Assembly: GCA_964520655.1 (NCBI GenBank)
Contig: CAZFNI010000009.1
Span: forward strand, 22,127-86,126
Direction: 5' to 3'
Source of the DNA: JACQQW01 sp964520655
GTDB lineage: Bacteria > Omnitrophota > Gorgyraeia > Zapsychrales > Fredricksoniimonadaceae
Length of the DNA: 64,000 nucleotides
Positions 1 to 8,139 of the stretch are shown piece after piece (position 1 is the stretch's first letter; each line of letters begins with the position of its first letter). Made by a program: the position numbers and the translations under genes. A model generated the notes under the pieces. That model had not been told where the DNA came from. It was given only the letters and a program-made list of their open reading frames with translations, and did no database searches.

Positions 1-524
1 CCGCCTAACGGGAATAATACCGAAGGCAATGTTTCTTTTTTCATGCTGTAAAGAAAATAGGATTGATCTTTCCTGGGGTCTGCGGCCTTCTTTAATAGAA
101 AGGCTTCTTGAGCGTGGTCATATTCAACCCTGCCATAATGACCCGTGGCGATGTAGTCCGCCCCCAGGGATTTGACTTTGTGGTAAAGCGTGCCGAATTT
201 CAAATGCTGATTGCAGCGCACACAGGGGTTGGGCGTACGGCCGCTTAAGTATTCATTAGTAAAATCCTCAATGATAAAATCATTGATGTCCGCCGCAAAA
301 TTAAACACATAATGCGGGATATCCAAAATTTCCGCCGCGCGCTTGGCATCGGCTATGCCGTCAATGCCGCAGCAGGAGGGCCTATCCGAGTTAGGGTGAG
401 AAATATTAAAGCACATGGTCACCCCGACCGTCTTATAGCCCTGGGCTTTGATCATTCCCGCCACGACGGAAGAATCCACCCCTCCGCTCATGGCCACAAA
501 AACTGTTCTATCCTGATTTTTCAT
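1..524 (-). CDS. mnmA: tRNA-specific 2-thiouridylase MnmA (3' end outside window)
   Basis: MnmA makes 2-thiouridine at the wobble position (U34) of Lys, Glu and Gln tRNAs in the cytoplasm, using sulfur passed on from a cysteine desulfurase. I translated the minus strand from the ATG at 524. It gives an N-terminal PP-loop (MSGGVDSS, residues 12-19) and the catalytic Cys motif NPCVRCN around Cys100. About 174 residues are present and the rest runs off the window start. The first 17 nt overlap the end of bioA, which places it as the last visible gene of the biotin operon. A cysteine desulfurase is the first gene of the same operon, so a shared sulfur relay is plausible but inferred. Confidence 0.95.
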   Translation of the reverse strand, partial: MKNQDRTVFVAMSGGVDSSVVAGMIKAQGYKTVGVTMCFNISHPNSDRPSCCGIDGIADAKRAAEILDIPHYVFNFAADINDFIIEDFTNEYLSGRTPNPCVRCNQHLKFGTLYHKVKSLGADYIATGHYGRVEYDHAQEAFLLKKAADPRKDQSYFLYSMKKETLPSVLFPLG

Positions 525-1767
525 CTTTCCTAAGTAAATCGTAAATACTGTTTAAAATATGATCCAGCTGCCAGGTGCCGATCGAGAGCGGCGGCATGAT
601 CACCACCACATTGCCCAAAGGCCTTAAGATAATGCCTTTCGCCCGAAGACGCTGGCAAAGCTTGGCTCCAACCCTGTCTTGCCAAGCACCTTTTAGTTCA
701 ATACCAGCCATAAATCCGCACTGTCTGACTTCGACGACAGAGGGCAAATTATAGAACATCTTTAAACCTTTGGCCAAATGTTTTATTTTAGGCTGCAGTT
801 TCGCTAATGTCCGTTCTTTGGTAAATATCTCCAAATTGGCCAGTGCCGCGGCACAGGCCAATGGATTACCGGTATACGTGTGGCCGTGGAAGAAGGTTTT
901 TTGTTCTTTATGATCAAATAAGAAACCGTCATAGACCTTTTGGGTGACAATGGTGGCGGCCAACGGCAGATATCCGCCGGTGATGCCCTTAGCCAGGCAA
1001 AGAAAATCCGGCGACACGCCTTCATGTGCGCAAGCAAACATCTTGCCCGTCCGTCCAAAACCCGTGGCCACTTCATCAACGATCAAGAACATATCATGCG
1101 CCGTGCATAAACGGCGGAACTCTTTTAACACCCCTTTAGGCCAACAAATCATCCCCGCGGCCCCCTGCACCAGAGGCTCGACCACCAACGCAGCCACAGT
1201 TCCTGGCTTTTTCTTTAGCAGCGTTTCAAATTCTTTGACGGCATCAAACCCATGTGCCTTTAACCCATGCGTTTTAAAGATCAGGCCGCGGTATACGTGA
1301 TGGAACAGGTCAATACCTCCGACGCTGACACTGCCAAGCGTATCTCCATGGTATGAATTGTTCAAATGCACCAGTGTTCGCTTCTTTGTCTGCCCTTTAT
1401 TCTGCCAATACTGATAGGCCATCTTAAGCGCGATCTCAACGGCAGTCGACCCGTTGTCGGAATAAAAAACTTTTGTAAGACCTTTAGGCGCGATCTTGAC
1501 TAATTCTTTGGCCAATTGTTCCGCCGGCGTATTGGATAACCCTAACAGTGTGGAATGGCTGATCTTGGCCAATTGTTTACGGATAGCGGCGTTTAACACC
1601 GGATGGCCATGCCCATGCACATTGACCCACAGCGAGGAAACCCCGTCGATATAGCGGCGGCCTTTGGTGTCATACAAATAAACACCTTTGGCGCGCTCGA
1701 TCTCAAGCGGCTCGCTAGAGGGCCAGTCTTTCATTTGCGTGAATGGATGCCAGATATGTGAACTCAT
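508..1767 (-). CDS. bioA: Adenosylmethionine-8-amino-7-oxononanoate aminotransferase
   Basis: BioA converts 8-amino-7-oxononanoate (KAPA) to 7,8-diaminononanoate with SAM as amino donor, the third step of biotin ring assembly. The 419-residue length is normal. The N-terminus has the family's WHPFTQM motif (residues 6-12), the PLP-binding Asp lies in VDEVATGFGRTG (Asp231), and the Schiff-base Lys is Lys260 in LAKGITGG. The start overlaps the bioD stop by 4 nt (ATGA), indicating translational coupling; the 3' end overlaps mnmA. A fold-type I aminotransferase of other specificity is unlikely given the HPFTQ motif and the bio context. Confidence 0.97.
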   Translation of the reverse strand: MSSHIWHPFTQMKDWPSSEPLEIERAKGVYLYDTKGRRYIDGVSSLWVNVHGHGHPVLNAAIRKQLAKISHSTLLGLSNTPAEQLAKELVKIAPKGLTKVFYSDNGSTAVEIALKMAYQYWQNKGQTKKRTLVHLNNSYHGDTLGSVSVGGIDLFHHVYRGLIFKTHGLKAHGFDAVKEFETLLKKKPGTVAALVVEPLVQGAAGMICWPKGVLKEFRRLCTAHDMFLIVDEVATGFGRTGKMFACAHEGVSPDFLCLAKGITGGYLPLAATIVTQKVYDGFLFDHKEQKTFFHGHTYTGNPLACAAALANLEIFTKERTLAKLQPKIKHLAKGLKMFYNLPSVVEVRQCGFMAGIELKGAWQDRVGAKLCQRLRAKGIILRPLGNVVVIMPPLSIGTWQLDHILNSIYDLLRKDEKSG

Positions 1768-2375
1768 GATAAATAGGGAATAGTCCCCAACACCTTGACC
1801 TTGGTGATGCGCTCGATCTCTCTTGGATTGGTTCGTTCCGCCAATGATTTCTTTTTCGCACTTGTGTCGCTAAAAATGATCCCTTCGATCGTCAAGCCGT
1901 AAGCTTTGGCCTGATTGACCGTCAATACCGTATGATTGATCGTCCCCAACCCCAAACGGGAGACGATGATGATCGGGATATCAAGCATCTTGGCCAGGTC
2001 CGCGTTAAAGAATTTCTCTTTAAGCGGAGCCATCAACCCGCCCGCCCCCTCGACAAGAACAATATCGTGACGTTCACAGAGGACATTGAACGCTTTTTTG
2101 ATCTTTGCAACATCAACACTCTTTCTCGCACGCTTAAATGCCAGGTGCGGGGACAGCGGTTCTTTGGCATAACAGGGATTGATCAGCTCCATGCTGTCAT
2201 CAATGCCCAAACGGCTTTTGAGGAATCGCGCGTCGCTGCCGCCGCATTGCACCGGTTTCATCACACCAACATTAAACCCTAAAGACCGCAACATCACGCC
2301 CAGCGCAAGCGTCGTCACTGTTTTACCCACGTTTGTGTCCGTTGCTGTTATAAAAACCGCATTATTTTTTCGCAT
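1764..2375 (-). CDS. bioD: ATP-dependent dethiobiotin synthetase
   Basis: BioD carboxylates 7,8-diaminononanoate and closes the ureido ring to dethiobiotin, using ATP and CO2. The 203-residue protein starts with a P-loop close to the family consensus (TATDTNVGKT, residues 10-19). EGAGGLMAP supplies the second conserved motif that binds substrate and Mg. It lies between bioC (14-nt overlap at its start) and bioA (4-nt overlap). No bioB, the last step, is present in this window, so that gene must lie elsewhere or beyond mnmA. Confidence 0.95.
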   Translation of the reverse strand: MRKNNAVFITATDTNVGKTVTTLALGVMLRSLGFNVGVMKPVQCGGSDARFLKSRLGIDDSMELINPCYAKEPLSPHLAFKRARKSVDVAKIKKAFNVLCERHDIVLVEGAGGLMAPLKEKFFNADLAKMLDIPIIIVSRLGLGTINHTVLTVNQAKAYGLTIEGIIFSDTSAKKKSLAERTNPREIERITKVKVLGTIPYLS

Positions 2376-3138
2376 AGGCCCAGATCACCTCAAAACTCGC
2401 GCAGATCCCTTCATGATAAGGAAAATGCGTGCGGTAATATTTCTCTAATAACGCCAGCTTATTCTTCCCCAAAAAGACCGGATGCTCGCCCATGTGATTG
2501 GCCCCAATGGCCTTTAGCCATCCCAAGAGGTCCATCACATCCTTAAACTGAACCTTGATCAATTCCGCATCCATCTGTATCTCGTTAAAATCCGCATCAG
2601 CAAGCGCAGAACGCACCGTGTCCAAAGACGGCAACGCCCTTAAAGTCACCGTCGGATCAACGCTTTTAAGGGACAGCAATAATTCTTCACAGGTGCGTCC
2701 GCCAAACAGCGTGAGATTGATAACCCCGTCGGCTTGAAGTACCCGTTCCGCTTCCCTGAAAGCTTGAGGCAGATCCGCCATCCACTGATATGCCAAATTA
2801 GACAGCAGAAGATCAACGCTTGATCTAGCCAGCGGCAGCCTTGCGGCATCGGCACACATCCAGTCGATCGCTTCGGCCTCATCTTGATCCCTGGCCTTTA
2901 ACGCCATTCCCCAGGCGATATCAATACCAACGACACGGCTTTCAGGGAAGAAATTCTTCGCTTTGCGGGTCACATAGCCCGTGCCGCAGCCCGCGTCCAC
3001 GATCACGGACGGCTTTAACCCGACGGCCTTCTGCACAAGCTCCCGCCCGATCTCTTTATGCAAGCCGGTCAACAGATCATATTGCTCGGCCGAGTTGGAA
3101 AACGAACGGCGTATCCTGTCGGTGATCGTTCTGAACAT
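2362..3138 (-). CDS. bioC: Malonyl-ACP O-methyltransferase BioC
   Basis: BioC methylates the free carboxyl of malonyl-ACP with SAM, so that fatty acid synthase can build the pimeloyl chain. The Rossmann SAM motif is VDAGCGTG (residues 47-54), and the N-terminus FSNSAEQYD matches the BioC signature. I chose the ATG at 3138 (258 residues) over a longer frame beginning at 3189, because the longer form would run into bioH and adds no conserved sequence. The bioH stop codon lies 1 nt upstream of this ATG. Confidence 0.93.
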   Translation of the reverse strand: MFRTITDRIRRSFSNSAEQYDLLTGLHKEIGRELVQKAVGLKPSVIVDAGCGTGYVTRKAKNFFPESRVVGIDIAWGMALKARDQDEAEAIDWMCADAARLPLARSSVDLLLSNLAYQWMADLPQAFREAERVLQADGVINLTLFGGRTCEELLLSLKSVDPTVTLRALPSLDTVRSALADADFNEIQMDAELIKVQFKDVMDLLGWLKAIGANHMGEHPVFLGKNKLALLEKYYRTHFPYHEGICASFEVIWAYAKK

Positions 3139-3139
3139 A

Positions 3140-3940
3140 TCAATGCACCAAAAAATCTTCCAGCAAACGGTTGTATTCCTCAACCTCAATTAAGAACGGC
3201 AAGTGGCCGCTGTCTTTGATCACATCAAATCGCGCATTATGCATATGCTCCGCCATCCACTCCATGACCAAAGGCGGACAGATATAATCGTCGCTGCCAG
3301 TGATAAACTGCATGGGACAGGTCATGCGGCTGATGCGGTCGCGCTGATCCGTATCCTCTAAGATCTTTAAAAAATGCTGCAAGGCCTCTGGGTTAGGCAG
3401 CGGTTCCTGGCCGCGCAGCTGTTTTAGGTCCTTGAATCTCGGACTGTTGCGTTCTTTCATCGTAAAAAGTGAACGGAAAAACATGTCCAGCACTGCCGCA
3501 TATTCCCCGGTGAATTGCCGGCTTAGGGTACGGATCTTGTCGATGTCCAATCCCGCTGGATAATTGTCGCCCCTGGCAAACTTGGGGATAGATCCCGCTA
3601 AGGACATTCGCATCACCAAGAACGGCGCCTGACGGTAGATGTCCATGGCGATCAGCCCTCCCAGCGAAGATGCCGTCAGGTTGATATGTTCCCCGCCTAA
3701 ATGATCGATCAATTCGATCAGGTCTTTCGCCAGCTCATTGATGCTCAAAGGCATCCAGCCGCTTTCTCCATGCCCTGGCAGATCAACAGCAACAGTGCGA
3801 AAACCTTTAGAAAAATAATCCTGCTGGGCGTGCCACAACCGGCTGCTGCCGCCAAAACCATGAATGAAAACGAGCAGCTCCCCTTCACCGAAAGAACGGT
3901 AGTGCCATCGTAATCCGCGTTGTGAAATAAAGTCGGACAT
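3140..3940 (-). CDS. bioH: Pimeloyl-ACP methyl ester carboxylesterase (BioH-like alpha/beta hydrolase)
   Basis: It probably cleaves the methyl ester from pimeloyl-ACP and ends the BioC-initiated chain. The 266-residue alpha/beta hydrolase has an oxyanion HGFGG loop (residues 27-31) and a nucleophile elbow ASSLGG with Ser92 (Ala in place of the first Gly). The acid is in TGSDDYICPP and the catalytic His in DSGHLPFL. Sequence alone does not separate BioH from BioG, BioK or general hydrolases; the position between bioF and bioC makes this role likely. It lies 3 nt after bioF. Confidence 0.85.
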   Translation of the reverse strand: MSDFISQRGLRWHYRSFGEGELLVFIHGFGGSSRLWHAQQDYFSKGFRTVAVDLPGHGESGWMPLSINELAKDLIELIDHLGGEHINLTASSLGGLIAMDIYRQAPFLVMRMSLAGSIPKFARGDNYPAGLDIDKIRTLSRQFTGEYAAVLDMFFRSLFTMKERNSPRFKDLKQLRGQEPLPNPEALQHFLKILEDTDQRDRISRMTCPMQFITGSDDYICPPLVMEWMAEHMHNARFDVIKDSGHLPFLIEVEEYNRLLEDFLVH

Positions 3941-3943
3941 AAA

Positions 3944-5101
3944 TTATAGCTGACGCATCGCATCTAAAAGCGCGCGTATATCCTCCGGTGCATGGGCGGC
4001 CGTGACCGTGATGCGCAGCCTCGATGTATGGGCCGGCACTGTCGGCGGACGGATGGCGCTGACATGAATCCCAGCCTCAAATAATTTCTTAGATGCTAAA
4101 AGCGCCGCCTCTTCCTCTTTGAATACCACAGGGATGATGGGGGTTTGGGATTGGAGCGTGTCATACCCATACCCTTTTAACGTTTCCCTGACCTCTTTCG
4201 CATACCCTAAGACCCGCGCTCGACGCTCTTGGCCTTCTATTGACCGAATGATCGACACGGCTTGACATGCCGCCGTAGTCACCGCGCTGGGCAGTGCGGT
4301 CGTATAAATAAAACTACGTGCGTGATTGACTAAATATGACTTAAGCGGCCGCGCGCCGCAGGCATAAGCCCCAAAACATCCCGCGGCTTTTGACAACGTC
4401 CCCATCTGAACATCGATACAGTTGCTGACATTCAATGCTTCCGCAAGCCCAGCGCCAGTTTTGCCTAAAACCCCAAACCCATGAGCCTCGTCGACCATCA
4501 CCCACGCATCATGCTGTTTGGCCAGTTCAACGATTCGTTCAAGCGGCGCCAGATCCCCGTCCATACTAAACACAGTATCCGTAACGATCAAACGCCGGCG
4601 ATACTTAGCACTGCTCTTCAAATATTCTTGCAGGGCGCCCATGTCCAGATGCGGATAACGCTTGACCTCTGCCCGGCTTAAAATGCACCCGTCAACGATC
4701 GAGGCATGGTTCAACTTATCTGAAAAAATAATGTCTTCCCGCCCCATCAAGGCCGGAATGATGCCGGTATTGGCGCCATACCCGCTGTTAAAAACCAGAC
4801 ATTCCTCGACAGATTTAAGATCAGCAATGTCCCGCTCTAAGCGTTCCACACTATCAGTGTTGCCTACAACCAGCCGCGACGCGCCGCTGCCGAAACCATC
4901 CTGTTCCATCGCCGCCTTGGCTGCCTGGATCAAACGCTCATCATTGGCAAGCCCCAGATAATCATTGGAACAAAAATTGAGTTTAGGGACACCCTCGATC
5001 GTGATCGAAGGTCCGCAGCTATTATTTCTAACCTTCAATTGTCTCAGCCTTTGAGCTTCTTTTAACTGGTCCAGGTCTTTCTGCAGCAGTGCGTTCATCA
5101 T
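3944..5101 (-). CDS. bioF: 8-amino-7-oxononanoate synthase
   Basis: BioF condenses pimeloyl-ACP/CoA with L-alanine, with loss of CO2, to form KAPA. It is a PLP enzyme of the alpha-oxoamine synthase family, 385 residues. Visible motifs are FCSNDYLGL (43-51), GSGASRL (71-77), the PLP-stacking His in LNHASI (His131 region), VDEAHGFGVLG, and the Schiff-base Lys238 in GTLSKAAG. Two adjacent ATG codons (5101 and 5098) could start it. The first overlaps the birA stop as ATGA. Related KBL/SPT enzymes are unlikely in this operon. Confidence 0.96.
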   Translation of the reverse strand: MMNALLQKDLDQLKEAQRLRQLKVRNNSCGPSITIEGVPKLNFCSNDYLGLANDERLIQAAKAAMEQDGFGSGASRLVVGNTDSVERLERDIADLKSVEECLVFNSGYGANTGIIPALMGREDIIFSDKLNHASIVDGCILSRAEVKRYPHLDMGALQEYLKSSAKYRRRLIVTDTVFSMDGDLAPLERIVELAKQHDAWVMVDEAHGFGVLGKTGAGLAEALNVSNCIDVQMGTLSKAAGCFGAYACGARPLKSYLVNHARSFIYTTALPSAVTTAACQAVSIIRSIEGQERRARVLGYAKEVRETLKGYGYDTLQSQTPIIPVVFKEEEAALLASKKLFEAGIHVSAIRPPTVPAHTSRLRITVTAAHAPEDIRALLDAMRQL

Positions 5102-6054
5102 GACAGCACCTGCACATCCCCGGCAATATGTTGATGGATCTTACCGCTGGCCTGACGGATGAGCAAACTGCCGTCCGCGCCAAGACCCTGTGCAATTCCT
5201 TCAACAATAGAAGCCCCTTGAGAAACACGGACACGACTTCCCAGAGAATCGCAATATTTCGTCCATTGTTTGAGTATCGGTGGCATGCCTTTACTGTTGA
5301 ATGTCTCATACCAGAATTCCAGCCGTTCAAAAATATTCTGAAGCAGCACGACCCTGTTAACCTGCTGCCTGGTCGCTGTTTTTAATGATGTCGCCTGCTC
5401 CATCAGTTCTTTTCCAGTCGAATTCACATTGACGCCGATGCCAATGACCACCATTTTCACCTGGTCCATCTCCGCGCGCATTTCCGTTAAAATACCCGCT
5501 AATTTCTTCCCATCAATGAGAATATCATTAGGCCATTTGATCTGAACCTCCAGCTGACAGGTCATCCGTATGGCTTCAACCAGCGCCACCGCGCTCATGA
5601 GCGTCATCGACGGCATTTGGCTGATCGCAAAATCCGGACGGAAAACGATGGAAAAATACAAACCCTTATCTTTTGGTGACAACCACTGGCGGCCAAGCCT
5701 GCCCCGGCCCCTGGTCTGTGTTTCCGCGCACACGACCGTCCCTTGCGGGCAGCCGGCCATCCCTAACGCGAACGCATCATCCATTGTTGACGCTGTATTC
5801 TCTTTAACAACTGTTTCGCGGCCGATATAGCGCGTCTTTAGACCATAGGTTATCTCATGAGGCAAAAGTCGGTCGGGAGATGATTCCAGTTTATAACCAA
5901 TGTGCGGGATAGCGGCGATCTCATAGCCTTCCTGACGCAGCTGGTCGATGTATTTCCAAACAGCGGCGCGGCTGATGCCCAGCTGCTCGCTCATCTGCTC
6001 GCCGGAGACATGGGTCTTGGATTCTTTTAGGAAATGGATTATCTGCTGCTGCAT
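5098..6054 (-). CDS. birA: Bifunctional biotin-protein ligase / biotin operon repressor
   Basis: BirA activates biotin to biotinyl-AMP, transfers it to acetyl-CoA carboxylase carrier protein, and in bifunctional members binds DNA when carrier is scarce. The ATG at 6054 gives 318 residues and starts exactly at a winged helix-turn-helix (SEQLGISRAAVWKYIDQLR, about 22-40). A frame extending to 6234 only adds sequence antisense to the upstream gene. The catalytic loop is GRGRLGRQW (116-124), followed by KWPNDI and GIGVNVN. Presence of the HTH plus a BirA-type operator at 7215-7247 supports autoregulation. It overlaps the desulfurase gene by 16 nt. Confidence 0.95.
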   Translation of the reverse strand: MQQQIIHFLKESKTHVSGEQMSEQLGISRAAVWKYIDQLRQEGYEIAAIPHIGYKLESSPDRLLPHEITYGLKTRYIGRETVVKENTASTMDDAFALGMAGCPQGTVVCAETQTRGRGRLGRQWLSPKDKGLYFSIVFRPDFAISQMPSMTLMSAVALVEAIRMTCQLEVQIKWPNDILIDGKKLAGILTEMRAEMDQVKMVVIGIGVNVNSTGKELMEQATSLKTATRQQVNRVVLLQNIFERLEFWYETFNSKGMPPILKQWTKYCDSLGSRVRVSQGASIVEGIAQGLGADGSLLIRQASGKIHQHIAGDVQVLS

Positions 6055-7184
6055 AGCTGGGCCGTTTTGATCTTTAGCTGCTGTTTGAAATATTCCAGGT
6101 CCTCTGGCGTTGTCCCGCGGCCAAGCGTGACCCGCAGCGACCCAAGCGCCAGCGCATCGCTTAAGCCAATGGCTTTTAAAACGTGAGACGGTGTGAGCGA
6201 ACCGGAAGAACAGGCCGATCCCATGGAACAGCATATGCCCGACAGATCAAGGGCCGCGATCAACTCTTCGCCGCTTATCCCATTCCATGAAAAATGGGCG
6301 TTATGAGGAAGCCGATGCTTTAGGTGCCCGTTAATAACAGTTCCGGGGATATTATTGCGGACAAAATTGATCAGATCATCGCGCATCAAGGCTTGGATCC
6401 CTGCTTCTTCGGCCATCTGCGTACGCGCGATCCTGGCCGCATGCCCCATTCCAACGATACCAGCCGTATTCTGCGTCCCAGCCCGCCGGGAGCGCTCCTG
6501 ATCGCCTCCTAGAATAAGCGACTCAAAAGGCGTCCCCTGCCGCAGGAATAATGCCCCCACTCCTTGAGGCCCGTAAAATTTATGCGCGGACAATGACAAC
6601 ATATCCGCCATAAACGCGCCGGCATCAACGGGGATATGCCCCGCGGTCTGCACCGCATCAACAAAGAAACAGACCCCGCGGTCACGCAGCAAATTCCCTA
6701 TCTCAACCATGGGTTGGATCACACCGATCTCATTATTGGCATGTGCCACCACCGCTAAGATCGTATCTGGTCGGATCAATGCCGCCACGGCCGCCGGTTC
6801 GACGATGCCGTCTTTCGTCACCGGGATAAAGGAAACCTCAAAGCCCTGCGCCACAAGACGTTTCATCGGCTCAAGAACAGAATGATGCTCGATGGCGCTG
6901 ACGATCACATGGCGCCCCTTAGAGAACAACGACCGGGCCGCTGAGAATATGGCTGTATTATTGGCTTCTGTTGCCGATGATGTAAAAATAATTTCCTGCG
7001 GTTTGGCATGAAGCAGCAGGGCGACTTCCTCGCGGGCCCCCTCAATGGCTTTGCGGGCCCGACGTCCGGCAGCATGCGGACTTAACGCATTGCCGAACTG
7101 TTCCGTAAAATAAGGACGCATGGCCTTGACCACAGACGGGTCGCAGGGGCATGTGGCCGCATGATCTAAATAGATGGTTTTCAT
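6039..7184 (-). CDS. Cysteine desulfurase (IscS/NifS family)
   Basis: It takes sulfur from L-cysteine, leaving alanine, and hands it over as a persulfide for Fe-S cluster assembly or tRNA thiolation. The 381-residue protein has YLDHAAT at its N-terminus, His100 in IEHHSV over the PLP ring, Schiff-base Lys202 in SAHKFYGPQG, and the persulfide Cys325 in GSACSSG. It is the first gene of a biotin operon that ends in mnmA. Sulfur supply to MnmA, or to the Fe-S enzyme BioB, is a reasonable inference. The ATG lies only 8 nt after a predicted -10 box, so the mRNA may be almost leaderless. Confidence 0.95.
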   Translation of the reverse strand: MKTIYLDHAATCPCDPSVVKAMRPYFTEQFGNALSPHAAGRRARKAIEGAREEVALLLHAKPQEIIFTSSATEANNTAIFSAARSLFSKGRHVIVSAIEHHSVLEPMKRLVAQGFEVSFIPVTKDGIVEPAAVAALIRPDTILAVVAHANNEIGVIQPMVEIGNLLRDRGVCFFVDAVQTAGHIPVDAGAFMADMLSLSAHKFYGPQGVGALFLRQGTPFESLILGGDQERSRRAGTQNTAGIVGMGHAARIARTQMAEEAGIQALMRDDLINFVRNNIPGTVINGHLKHRLPHNAHFSWNGISGEELIAALDLSGICCSMGSACSSGSLTPSHVLKAIGLSDALALGSLRVTLGRGTTPEDLEYFKQQLKIKTAQLCSSR

Positions 7185-7192
7185 TAAGGAAT

Positions 7193-7221
7193 ATTTTACA
7201 AAACTTAAGGGAGATTGTCAA
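7193..7221 (-). promoter_or_regulatory. Sigma70-type promoter of the biotin operon
   Basis: Reading the minus strand, a perfect -35 hexamer TTGACA (7221-7216) is followed after 17 nt (counting the A after the hexamer, 18 at most) by the -10 hexamer TAAAAT (7198-7193). The desulfurase ATG begins at 7184, so the expected transcript start falls within a few nucleotides of the start codon and there is no room for a Shine-Dalgarno sequence. This is prediction from sequence only. Confidence 0.7.
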
Positions 7222-7247
7222 CCAGATGAGGATTGGTTGGTTTACAA
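7215..7247. promoter_or_regulatory. BirA operator (biotin repressor site)
   Basis: An imperfect dyad TTGTCAACC, then 15 nt, then GGTTTACAA, fits the known bacterial BirA box (half-sites of TTGTAAACC type separated by 14-16 nt); the two arms are complementary at 8 of 9 positions. The left arm contains the -35 hexamer of the operon promoter, so bound BirA would block RNA polymerase. birA is the second gene of the controlled operon and has a DNA-binding domain, giving a closed feedback loop. Confidence 0.88.
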
Positions 7248-7255
7248 TAGAAAAG

Positions 7256-7339
7256 TGCTGGGGGAGGGAATTGAACCCTCACAGCCGTGAAGCTACTAGT
7301 TTTTGAGACTAGCGCGTATACCAGTTCCGCCACCCCAGC
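7256..7339 (-). tRNA. tRNA-Leu (anticodon CAA)
   Basis: The minus strand folds as a class II tRNA of 84 nt. The acceptor arms GCTGGGG and CCCCAGC pair fully, the discriminator is A, the anticodon stem is CTAGT/ACTAG with loop CTCAAAA (anticodon CAA, reads UUG), there is a long variable arm, and the T arm is GAGGG-TTCAATT-CCCTC. CCA is not encoded. It lies 13 nt from tRNA-Ala, just upstream of the biotin operon promoter. Confidence 0.97.
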
Positions 7340-7352
7340 AATATGTCAAAAG

Positions 7353-7426
7353 TGGAGCCAAGGAGGATCGAACCCCTGACCTCTTCCATGCCATGGAAGC
7401 GCTCTACCAAACTGAGCTATGGCCCC
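7353..7426 (-). tRNA. tRNA-Ala (anticodon GGC)
   Basis: A 74-nt cloverleaf on the minus strand has acceptor GGGGCCA pairing with TGGCTCC, including the G3-U70 wobble pair that identifies alanine tRNA. The anticodon arm is CTTCC-ATGGCAT-GGAAG, giving anticodon GGC (codons GCC/GCU). CCA is not encoded. It is probably co-transcribed with the tRNA-Leu that follows. Confidence 0.97.
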
Positions 7427-7624
7427 ATATTACCACTGAAATTACTATCTCAAATAATAGAAAAATATGGGTGCCTATGCAACTACCACAATATTTTTTA
7501 GATAAGTTGCGGGCCCCAAAGTATTCCCATAAAGGGAATGATATTACCACCCATCCCCAACTTTGTCAAAAACTTATCTCATGCGGAATTTGATTATAAA
7601 CATCGGGCATGCTAAGCTTTTGCT

Positions 7625-8137
7625 ATGAATAACCGCACCTGGATCTGCCTGTTGTTGCTTGTTTTCTGTTGCATTGGGCCTGCCTCTGCCCAAGAACAAA
7701 CCATTACCTTGCGCGACGGCACTGTCATGAAAGGCGAGCTGGTACAGGTGGAGAACGGTGTTTACACGATCCAGTCTTCTTCTCTGGGGCAGACCCAGAT
7801 CAAAGCTGAAGAGATCGCCTCAATCAATACCGGCACAACTCCCGCCGCGAACACCGCCGCGTCAACACCTCAGCCGTCAATGAATGCGCAAATGCAGCAG
7901 CTTCAGAGCACCATCATGGCCAACCCCGATATGATGGCCGACATCCAGTCCATCGCCGCTGATCCGGATGTCATCAAATTGATCACGACCCCTGGGATGC
8001 TTCAAGCCATCACCAGCAAAGATGTCGAGGCCCTGAAAAATAATCCCGCTGCCCAGCAATTGATGCAGAACCCCAAGATACAAATGCTCATCGAACGGCT
8101 TAAAAGCACCCAACAGCCTGCCGCTTCCGATCAATAA
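7625..8137 (+). CDS. Secreted hypothetical protein with STI1-like Asn/Pro/Met repeats
   Basis: I do not recognise a named family. The 170-residue protein begins with a clear signal peptide ending in ASA (about residue 22). Next is a small beta-rich segment (LRDGTVMKGELVQVENG, about 27-44) of the kind seen in many secreted proteins. A linker rich in Ala, Thr and Pro follows. The C-terminal half carries repeated NPDMM / DPDVIKL / NPAAQQLMQNPKIQ motifs resembling STI1 heat-shock-binding repeats. It probably acts in the periplasm or on the envelope. It stands alone on the plus strand, convergent with the gene at 8140. The function is unknown; the STI1 likeness is by eye. Confidence 0.75.
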   Translation: MNNRTWICLLLLVFCCIGPASAQEQTITLRDGTVMKGELVQVENGVYTIQSSSLGQTQIKAEEIASINTGTTPAANTAASTPQPSMNAQMQQLQSTIMANPDMMADIQSIAADPDVIKLITTPGMLQAITSKDVEALKNNPAAQQLMQNPKIQMLIERLKSTQQPAASDQ

Positions 8138-8139
8138 CT

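Noticed and set aside
3139..3189. N-terminal extension of bioC
   Set aside because: It overlaps the end of bioH in another frame and adds no BioC-like sequence; the ATG at 3138 fits the family start.
7303..7593. 96-codon plus-strand frame over the two tRNA genes
   Set aside because: It is formed by the reverse complement of tRNA-Leu and tRNA-Ala sequence plus intergenic DNA.
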